Origin: Burkholderia sp. Bp9143
GTDB taxonomy: Bacteria > Pseudomonadota > Gammaproteobacteria > Burkholderiales > Burkholderiaceae
Length of the DNA stretch: 64,000 nt
Assembly (NCBI RefSeq): GCF_003853645.1
Contig: NZ_QTPO01000049.1
Span: 1-64,000, forward strand
Direction: 5' to 3'
Notes under the pieces: model-generated
Seen by the model: only the letters and a program-made list of their open reading frames with translations
What the model was told of the DNA's origin: nothing
The model's database searches: none
Program-made: the position numbers and the translations under genes
In this document: positions 57,935 through 64,000 of the stretch, piece by piece
Layout: each line of letters begins with the position of its first letter
Numbering within the stretch: the first letter of the stretch is position 1

Positions 57935-57969
57935 GGCTGCCGCGAGGCGGCCTTTTTAATTTTGGAGGC
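57935..57969 (+). promoter_or_regulatory. Terminator-like hairpin abutting sbcD
   Basis: GGC-GCCGC and GCGGCC form a stem followed by T5; TTTTGGAGG and the ATG at 57974 follow within 20 nt. This is the same terminator-then-ribosome-site layout as at PRTRC E and F. Confidence 0.5.
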
Positions 57970-57973
57970 GTCG

Positions 57974-59341
57974 ATGAAAATTGCGCATTTTTCTGACTTG
58001 CATTACTCGCCGGAGAACGCAGACGAGGCCGATCGCTGTTTCGCGTTCGCAGTCGGCGACGCGATCTCGCGCGGGGCGCGGGTGGCGGTGATCTCGGGCG
58101 ACTCGACCGATCATCGCCTCGACGCACACGCGCCGTCGCTGCATGCGCTCGCGACACAGGTGCACCGATTGGCCGAAGCGATGCCCGTCATCATGTTGCA
58201 GGGCACGTTCTCGCATGAGCCGCCCGGCACGCTCGACAACTTTGCGTTGATGGGCGCGCGGCATCCCGTGTTCGTTGCAGATCGGATTGGTCAGGTTGCG
58301 CTGATCGGCACGCAGTTCCGAGCGTCCGACGGTCCGGTGTTCGACGACGCGGAGATGCTTGCCTTCGATGGACTCTATCCGGACGCGGTCTTCACCTGTC
58401 TGCCGACGATGAACAAGGCCGATCTCGCACTGAGGGTCGGTGCGTTGTCAGCGTCGACCGAGCTCGGCGACGTGCTCGGAACGTACCTCGCTGCAGCTGG
58501 CAGGAATAACGCCCGCTTGCGCGCGATCGGCGTGCCGACAATTGGGATTTCGCACGGCACGGTGGCCGGATGCACAACAGAGCATGGTGTGACGATGGCG
58601 GGATTCGATCACGAGTTCAGCCTCGGCACGCTGTTCGACGCGGAGTGTGCCGCGTTCATGCTGGGTCACATCCATAAGAACCAGATCTGGTTGCGCGAAG
58701 GGCGCGCAGTGGGATATCCCGGCTCGATCGGTCGATTTCACTACGGCGAGCAAGGCGACAAAGGTTACCTGTTATGGGACGTGCTGGCGGCAGAAGCACG
58801 TGCCGAGCTGGTGACGACGCCGTCGCGCGAGATGGTATGCATCGCGTTCGACGGGCCGCCCGACGAAGCACAGCTTGCGGCGCTCGCCGCGGACTCTGCC
58901 GGCAAGTTCGTCCGGGTTCGCTGGCAGATCGACGAGGAGCACAAGCAGCTGGTCGACCGGAAGGCAATCGAATCGATGTTTGCGTCGGCCGCTGGCCTGA
59001 AGCTCGAGCCGCGCATCCTGCCGGTGATGCGCAGTCGAGCGGAGGGGATCAGCAAGGCGGTAACGGTCGATGCGAAGCTGTCGCGCTGGTGCGAGCTGAC
59101 TGCGGTCGAGCCCGACCCGCTTCTCGAACGGCTGCAACTGCTCGAGACGGGCGACCCGGAAGCCATCGCGACGTCGGTGCTTGATCGAATTGCGCAGGTT
59201 GGCGATCCGATCGAGGTGCCGGAGATTCCCGGCGGCATGGCGAATGCCGTCCCGCTGGTTGCCGCCGGTCTCGAAGCTACGCCGGAGCCGGAATCGAAGC
59301 CGTCGCTGTCATGGCTGAACGATGATCTGTTCGCGGCCTGA
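57974..59341 (+). CDS. SbcD/Mre11-like nuclease
   Basis: The 455-residue product has metallophosphoesterase motifs: FSDLHYS (motif I), GDSTDHR (motif II), GTFSHEP in the place of GNHD/E (motif III, altered), ISHGTV (motif IV) and LGHIHKNQ (motif V). A C-terminal helical region of ~150 residues follows. SbcD works with SbcC to cut hairpins and blocked DNA ends. The changed motif III may lower activity. Partner SbcC-like gene starts 711 nt downstream after a small gene. Confidence 0.8.
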   Translation: MKIAHFSDLHYSPENADEADRCFAFAVGDAISRGARVAVISGDSTDHRLDAHAPSLHALATQVHRLAEAMPVIMLQGTFSHEPPGTLDNFALMGARHPVFVADRIGQVALIGTQFRASDGPVFDDAEMLAFDGLYPDAVFTCLPTMNKADLALRVGALSASTELGDVLGTYLAAAGRNNARLRAIGVPTIGISHGTVAGCTTEHGVTMAGFDHEFSLGTLFDAECAAFMLGHIHKNQIWLREGRAVGYPGSIGRFHYGEQGDKGYLLWDVLAAEARAELVTTPSREMVCIAFDGPPDEAQLAALAADSAGKFVRVRWQIDEEHKQLVDRKAIESMFASAAGLKLEPRILPVMRSRAEGISKAVTVDAKLSRWCELTAVEPDPLLERLQLLETGDPEAIATSVLDRIAQVGDPIEVPEIPGGMANAVPLVAAGLEATPEPESKPSLSWLNDDLFAA

Positions 59342-59537
59342 GCGCTGCCTGTCTCGACGGTCAGCACGATGCCCGGCATTGAGCACAGCCGTGTTCCGAT
59401 AGCCCACGTGGCTATCGAAACGAGGTTCACCCCGCGCCCACAGGCGCATCGATCGCAGCACCGCTACATCCATTTTCTTATCTACCCTGGCGGGGAGCGA
59501 TCCCTACCGGGCGCACTCCGTCCATTTCACAGGAGTG
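59342..59537 (+). promoter_or_regulatory. Leader region of the 59543 gene
   Basis: CGATAGCC/GGCTATCG hairpin at about 59397-59419; A-like GGCGCATCGATCGC at about 59442; C CCC..GGGG..TCCC..GGG 59485-59511; D CACTCC/GGAGTG 59514-59537 pairs the ribosome site; ATG at 59543. No dyad promoter is seen upstream. Confidence 0.55.
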
Positions 59538-59542
59538 TGTCT

Positions 59543-60064
59543 ATGTTTGGCCTTTATCCCGCAGGTGCCCGTTGGGTCCAGCAGTTTTCCGCGTCAAACG
59601 ACGCAAAGGCGTTGCAGAAGGGTCTCGTTGACCACGGCGGATGCACGGCCGCGCTGTTTCATCAGCCCTTCGGCTCTGGTCGCGGCGTCACGATTGCGCA
59701 GCGCGACTGTTTCCTCGTGCTCGTGCATGCGACCGACGTCGATTCCCCGGAAGTCGCTGTGGTACCCGACGTCCAGATGCAGAATCTGCTTTGGTCGTTC
59801 AGTTCGGGATACGCCAGTCAGTGGTCGGGGCGCGAGCTCCAGATCCTGACCGGCTGTACCGATTGGGACGCGCTGATCAAGCAGGCCTCCGCGTCGTTCG
59901 CGCAACTTTGCGACACGGTTCGGCAAGCCGTGGCAGGCAAGCTTGGCACCAAGGTTATCCGACCGGAGCCGGTGCTGCCGATCGACGACGAGGACATCCC
60001 GTTCCTGCCGTCGGAATACCTGCAGGAGATCTCTTTTTTGGAGGCGGAATCATGCGTCCGTTGA
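59543..60064 (+). CDS. Small protein between sbcD and sbcC with an SSB-tip-like motif
   Basis: The 173-residue product (MFGLYPAGARWVQQF start) has an alpha/beta body and ends ...PIDDEDIPFLPSEYLQEISF. DDEDIPF resembles the acidic tip of SSB (here 27 residues from the end), as if the protein could mimic SSB in docking. It overlaps the sbcC start by 13 nt. No family is recognised. Its place between two SbcCD genes suggests an accessory role. Confidence 0.55.
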   Translation: MFGLYPAGARWVQQFSASNDAKALQKGLVDHGGCTAALFHQPFGSGRGVTIAQRDCFLVLVHATDVDSPEVAVVPDVQMQNLLWSFSSGYASQWSGRELQILTGCTDWDALIKQASASFAQLCDTVRQAVAGKLGTKVIRPEPVLPIDDEDIPFLPSEYLQEISFLEAESCVR

Positions 60065-62373
60065 GATTGTTCCTCGAGGGGTTCTATGGGGTACGAGACG
60101 GAATGAAGCGCGACAGCGTCGAACTCGATCTCGAATCCTTGCCTCACGGACTGATTGCGTTGACCGGCCCGAACGGTGCTGGGAAGACGACGATCATGGA
60201 CAACTTGCATCCGTACCGGATCATGCCGTCGCGCGCGTCGAAGCTGTCTGTCGATGCGTTTTCCTATTGGGATCATATCTGCGGTGTCCAGGCGCGCAAG
60301 GAGTTCGAGTGGGAGCACGACGGTATCCGCTATCGCTCAACCTTTGCATTCCGCAAGCCGGGTAAGACCAACAAGGCGGACTACTTCCTGTTCTATCGCT
60401 CGATGGACGGGGAGTGGCGCCCGGTGACGTTGCCGGACGGCACGGTTTCGGACGGCAAGGGCGAGACCTACGACCGTTGTGTCGAAGCGATCTGCGGCTC
60501 GCTGGAATCGTTCTTCACCAGCGTGTTTTCCGCGCAGAACCGGCGTCCGCTCGCGTCCTATGGCGCTAACGAGATCAAGACGCTGCTCGCCGAGTTGCTC
60601 AAGATCGACCATCTGCGTGCGCTGGCTGCGAAGGCGGCCGACGTCGCCAAAGTGCTGACCAGGCGTCTGGATGCCGTGCAGCAGGACATTGTGGCGTTTG
60701 CCGGCAAGCGTGAGCGTGCCGATCAGACGCGCAAGTCGATCGAAGCGGATGCCGCGGCAACTGTCTCGGCGCGCGCTGAACGGGAGTCGATGCAAACCGT
60801 GCTCGCCGGCCTGATGCAGCAGCGGGCGACGCTCGTGGCAAAGCAGGGCGAGAACACGGGTGTCGAAGCACGACTGCGTGAACTCAACGTGCGGCGCAAT
60901 GAGGTGGCCACGTCCCTGCAAAGCATCGAACGGGATACGGCGGCGGATCAGCAACGTTTCACGCAACGCCGCACCGCGATTCGCACGACGATGACCGGCC
61001 ACGAAGCAGTGGTGAAGCAACGCGACGCCATTCTTGGTGCCGCTGCCGCGAGGGACGAAGCGCAGCTTCGCGCCTCACAACTGGAAGCGCAGTTCGGGCC
61101 ATTACAGCAGGCCATCGCCGACATGGATGCGAAGCAGCTTCGGCTGGCGACGGTTCAGTCTGCGATGACCGGTCTCGAATCGGAAGGCGCGACCAAAGCC
61201 GAGTTACTGAAGAACCTGCAGGGGCAAGCGGCTGTCGTTGAGTCGGTGCCGTGCGCCGGGATGGAGATTCACGCCACGTGCCCGTTGCTCGTGCAAGCGC
61301 GCAATGCAGCACAACAGGCGCAAGTTCAGACCGTTTCCCTGAAGGATCTCCGCACCCGCTACAAGGCGCAGAGAGAGGAACGGGATGTGCTCACACCGGT
61401 AATCGCATCGCTGTCCGCAAAGCGCGCTGAACTTCAGCAGGTGAGCGCCAGTATCACGGCGGCACGACAGGCGTTGCAGCGTGCGACGGACCTGGCGGCT
61501 CGCAAGCCGTTGCTGGATGCGGCAGATGCGGGGCTGGCGACGGCGTGCGCTGAGCTTGCCACCCTCAATGTCGAAGACAGTGAAGCCCAGAAACGTCGTG
61601 AGACGGAAATGGGCCGGCTGGCTGCGCTGTCGCGTGAGATCGAGACGGAAATTGCTCGTCTCGTCGCAGTGGACGTCACGCAGGCAATCGCGGATGTGGA
61701 CCGGCAGATGGCATCGCACCGCGACGCAGGCACGGCGCTCGACGCGCGGATCGAAGCATTGATCCGCAGTCAGGCGGCACGCGAAACCGAGCTTGGTTCG
61801 CTGGAGCGTGAACTAGGCGGCCTGGCGGCAACGCAGTCGCTGGCGGCGCGCATCTCGGACGAGATCGCCCACTGGAAGCTGGTGGCGAAAGCCCTCGGCA
61901 ACGACGGCGTAATTGCGTTGACGATCGACGATGCCGGTCCCGCCCTGACAAAGACGGTGAACGACCTGCTGCTTGCGTGCTACGGCATGCGATTTACGGT
62001 CGAGATCCAGACACAGCGGGCGCTTGCGAACGGCGAACTGCGTGAGGGCTTCGAAATCCTCGTGCACGACGCCGACAGCGACAGCAGCAAGTCGGTCGGG
62101 GTCATGTCCGGTGGGCAGAAGGTCTGGATCAACGAGTGCCTGACGCGCGGTATTGCGTTGTATATCGCGGGGAATGCGAGTCAGCCATACCAGTCGCTGT
62201 TCAGCGACGAGTCGGATGGGCCGCTGGATCCGCAGCGCAAGGTGCAGTTCATGCGTATGAAGCGGGAGGTGTTGAAGCAGGGCGGTTACGAGCGGGAATT
62301 CTTCATCTCGCAGACGCCCGAGTTGATCGCCGAAGCCGATGCAGTGATTGATGTAGCAGCGCTTGCCCAGTAG
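60052..62373 (+). CDS. SbcC/Rad50-like ATPase
   Basis: The 773-residue product has Walker A GPNGAGKTT (about 38-46), long coiled coils (about 200-650), a central Cys pair in CAGMEIHATC (zinc-hook-like, but CxxxxxxxxC not CxxC) and the signature VMSGGQKVW with Walker B LFSDESDGPLD near the end. It is an SMC-type ATPase that works with SbcD in processing DNA ends. GGAGG lies upstream. The altered hook may give a different partner geometry. Confidence 0.85.
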   Translation: MRPLRLFLEGFYGVRDGMKRDSVELDLESLPHGLIALTGPNGAGKTTIMDNLHPYRIMPSRASKLSVDAFSYWDHICGVQARKEFEWEHDGIRYRSTFAFRKPGKTNKADYFLFYRSMDGEWRPVTLPDGTVSDGKGETYDRCVEAICGSLESFFTSVFSAQNRRPLASYGANEIKTLLAELLKIDHLRALAAKAADVAKVLTRRLDAVQQDIVAFAGKRERADQTRKSIEADAAATVSARAERESMQTVLAGLMQQRATLVAKQGENTGVEARLRELNVRRNEVATSLQSIERDTAADQQRFTQRRTAIRTTMTGHEAVVKQRDAILGAAAARDEAQLRASQLEAQFGPLQQAIADMDAKQLRLATVQSAMTGLESEGATKAELLKNLQGQAAVVESVPCAGMEIHATCPLLVQARNAAQQAQVQTVSLKDLRTRYKAQREERDVLTPVIASLSAKRAELQQVSASITAARQALQRATDLAARKPLLDAADAGLATACAELATLNVEDSEAQKRRETEMGRLAALSREIETEIARLVAVDVTQAIADVDRQMASHRDAGTALDARIEALIRSQAARETELGSLERELGGLAATQSLAARISDEIAHWKLVAKALGNDGVIALTIDDAGPALTKTVNDLLLACYGMRFTVEIQTQRALANGELREGFEILVHDADSDSSKSVGVMSGGQKVWINECLTRGIALYIAGNASQPYQSLFSDESDGPLDPQRKVQFMRMKREVLKQGGYEREFFISQTPELIAEADAVIDVAALAQ

Positions 62374-62395
62374 GGCGGCGTCTATTTCTTTGAAC

Positions 62396-62452
62396 CCTGG
62401 CGGGGAATGTCCCCGCTGGGGCGTTCCTCGCTTTTCTTTTTTGTGAGGAACG
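62396..62452 (+). promoter_or_regulatory. C-D leader of the 62455 gene
   Basis: C CCC..GGGG..TCCCC..GGGG 62396-62421; D CGTTCCTC/GAGGAACG 62422-62452 pairs the ribosome site; ATG 3 nt later. No hairpin A or dyad is visible. Confidence 0.6.
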
Positions 62453-62454
62453 CA

Positions 62455-62637
62455 ATGCAACTGAAATCCGTTCAATCGAACACGGCGATGGCGATCACGT
62501 TGGCGATTCGCCGGGCGCGTCCGCGCGTGGGTGTCGAGCACGTCTACACCCTGAATGGCTCGGAACTACGCGACATGTTGATCGACGGTCAGTGGATCAC
62601 CGTCTCCGCGACGGCGGTACCATTTCAAGTTGTCTGA
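62455..62637 (+). CDS. 60-residue hypothetical protein
   Basis: MQLKSVQSNTAMAITLAIRR start, with VEHVYTLNGSELRDMLIDGQWI. The well-formed leader with a paired ribosome site supports translation. Soluble, no family recognised. It is the last gene of the sbcD-sbcC group. Confidence 0.5.
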   Translation: MQLKSVQSNTAMAITLAIRRARPRVGVEHVYTLNGSELRDMLIDGQWITVSATAVPFQVV

Positions 62638-62756
62638 GCGCCGGAGGTCAGTGAGGTCAAATTTGATCATGCTCCTGATCGCGGATTAAGGACCGCTTCC
62701 GGCCAGCCAGCCGGAGCTTCAGCGGCTGGTCCGGCGCCCGACGATCAGTGTGTAGC

Positions 62757-62995
62757 GTTGGATCGAAGAGGAGTCGGATTTCATCATCTTCAAGGATGGT
62801 CGAGTCCGCGTCTTTCCTGTCGGGCAGCCGAAGCGCTACGATACCCCCAAGTTCTCGAACGACGCTATTGCGCTTGAAGCCAGTCGGTGGAAGGTGAGGC
62901 CGTCAGACCGGAGGCACTGTCCAATCCCCTGCTTCTGGGCGCTGAGTGATACGCTCGACGGGTGTCACTGCTTGTTCTGATATCAGACTGCAAAG
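62757..62995 (+). pseudogene. Coding remnant without a start codon
   Basis: A frame from just after a TAG at about 62750 reads IEEESDFIIFKDGRVRVF, PVGQPKRYDTPKFSND and AIALEASRWKVR, which is protein-like, but there is no start codon or ribosome site and it overlaps the Fic end. It is probably a truncated end of a lost gene, perhaps left when the Fic segment was inserted. Confidence 0.35.
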
Positions 62996-64000
62996 CAGGT
63001 CAGCGAACGGTTCGATGTTGCCATAGGTACTGGCTTGTTCGAGCGCGTCCAGGTAAGCCTTGCGCGACTGGACGGTCACGATTGTCCATGGGTAGCCGCC
63101 CGTGGTCAGCATGAAGTTCATGACGAATCGTGACAGGCGTCCATTACCGTCCATGTACGGGTGAATGAAAACGAAAATGAAGTGGCCCAGCACTGCTCTG
63201 ACGCCGGCGTGCTCTTCGCTTTCCAGCAGGTCCATCAAAGCTGGCATGCATTCGCGTACGGCCTCTGGAGAGGGGGGCACGTGGAGGGCGTTACGGATGA
63301 AAACCTGATTGTTGCGAAAACCAGCCAAGTCTCCTGCCTTGAGAATACCGGCCTGCACACTCGGCGAAAAAAGCGTCACGTACCATTGGAAAAAATCTGC
63401 GCTGAAGGCTTCAGCCGGTTTCAGCCCTTCATTCACCACGCGGCCGATGAGCGCCTTGACGTGACTGTGCGTTTCTGCGTACCCCTTTGCTGCCATGGCG
63501 TCTCGGGTCTGCCGGTCTTCAGGGTGCGTGAGCGGGCTCCACTGGCCATTACGGACCTTTTCTATGAGCTCCGCGCCGACCCGGTACCCTTCGATGGACA
63601 GCGAATGGTATGCGTCCGCGACGTACCGGGCGGCGATGTCCGAGAGTAGGCTGTTTGCATCAGTTAATCCCCGCCTCGGAACGTTCTCAAACCGCTTGAG
63701 GACAGTCTCGCGCATGGTTGACCACATCGCCTTGATGCGTAGGACGTAGGGGGATTCGTTGCGTCGTCCGTTGATTTGCGCAAGAGGCCGCTCGAACGGA
63801 TTGTTCTCCGTTGTCGTGTACATTGCGGCCTTCATGGTGGTTAGCAACTGGTTTGCATCGGCCGTACGTCCTACGGCCCTGAGGGCGCCGGCCAGTCGGC
63901 CAGCAACCAGGCTGTGCCCTCCCTCGAGCAGGCGTGCGATGAGCAGCGAGATGTCGACTTGTCGCATCGCAATCTGGGCGGCCATCTCATGCTGAGTGAA
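62903..64000 (-). CDS. Fic-domain protein, N terminus beyond the window
   Basis: At least 360 residues; the frame is open to the window edge, so the start is probably outside. A Fic motif HPYMDGNGRLSRF is intact near residue 275, and SLSIEG at about residue 128 fits the inhibitory (S/T)xxxE(G/N) motif of class II Fic proteins. Fic enzymes transfer AMP or other groups to target proteins; with the inhibitory helix on the same chain it is likely self-regulated. An N-terminal ~60 helical residues look like a separate domain. Base use is plainer than the backbone. Confidence 0.8.
   Translation of the reverse strand, partial: FTQHEMAAQIAMRQVDISLLIARLLEGGHSLVAGRLAGALRAVGRTADANQLLTTMKAAMYTTTENNPFERPLAQINGRRNESPYVLRIKAMWSTMRETVLKRFENVPRRGLTDANSLLSDIAARYVADAYHSLSIEGYRVGAELIEKVRNGQWSPLTHPEDRQTRDAMAAKGYAETHSHVKALIGRVVNEGLKPAEAFSADFFQWYVTLFSPSVQAGILKAGDLAGFRNNQVFIRNALHVPPSPEAVRECMPALMDLLESEEHAGVRAVLGHFIFVFIHPYMDGNGRLSRFVMNFMLTTGGYPWTIVTVQSRKAYLDALEQASTYGNIEPFADLLCSLISEQAVTPVERITQRPEAGDWTVPPV

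Noticed and set aside
1..64000. tRNA, rRNA or tmRNA genes
   Set aside because: No cloverleaf with a T-loop GTTCRA pattern or conserved rRNA segment was recognised in any gap.

Overview
The window is GC-rich, with dense operons and many small hypothetical genes. It carries ssb, a Toprim primase-like gene, a ParM/ParR-type segregation locus, a PRTRC cassette, half of a Trb-type type IV secretion (T4SS) cluster, a TraD-type coupling protein and SbcCD-like genes. This is the backbone of a large conjugative plasmid, or a plasmid-like integrative element, from a betaproteobacterium; codon use and gene types suggest Burkholderiales. No rRNA, tRNA, CRISPR array or recognisable replication initiator is present, so the element continues beyond the window.

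Layout. 0.1-5.9 kb (minus): CAP-domain lipoprotein; an operon of two KfrA-like DNA-binding/coiled-coil paralogues, a FlhD-FlhC fusion regulator and two small proteins; a NERD protein. 6.3-10.5 kb (plus): membrane protein, KfrB-like protein, SSB, Toprim primase. 10.5-12.6 kb (minus): two small membrane proteins, ParR-like adaptor, ParM/StbA ATPase (PRTRC protein D type) and a 42-bp-periodic centromere-like array. 12.6-16.7 kb: structured RNA, a 0.7-kb gene-free stretch, a tyrosine recombinase with a Fis-like tail, Lar-like and hypothetical genes. 16.9-19.5 kb: three-gene abortive-infection-like cargo. 19.7-22.0 kb (minus): interrupted DUF1173 gene and membrane proteins. 22.5-29.7 kb: degenerate N6-methylase, then the PRTRC operon (ParB, E, C, F, B, A, ThiF), which contains ubiquitin-like, E2-like, JAB and E1-like parts. 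29.8-34.9 kb: plasmid hypotheticals. 35.1-38.8 kb: MoxR ATPase, a DUF3150-like protein and a VWA/metallopeptidase. 39.1-49.8 kb: trbB, C, D, E, J, L, then a degenerate MobH-like protein, TraD and membrane proteins; trbF, G and I are missing. 50-55 kb: two AcaB-like proteins, UvrD helicase, bactofilin operon. 55.1-62.6 kb: a long structured leader RNA, then hypotheticals, NADAR, SbcD, SbcC. 62.6-64 kb: gene remnant and a Fic protein cut by the window edge.

The most striking feature is shared regulatory architecture. At least twelve promoters, on both strands and in front of nearly every operon, share a dyad AAAGC-N18-TTTC whose 3' edge lies 26-28 (usually 27) nt before a -10 hexamer, with no convincing -35. 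One of them drives the operon for the FlhD-FlhC fusion, the obvious candidate activator. Many transcripts then begin with a related multi-hairpin 5' leader: hairpin A (GCGTC/GACGC then ATCGA), variable hairpin B, hairpin C (GGG inner stem flanked by CCC/GGG) and hairpin D, which pairs or encloses the Shine-Dalgarno sequence. Four operons also carry an upstream 62-bp element with the same dyad plus TCAACCGGTTGA. Together these look like a plasmid-wide regulon with coordinated transcriptional and translational control. All of this was read by eye; the dyad, spacing and hairpin coordinates are given so they can be tested.
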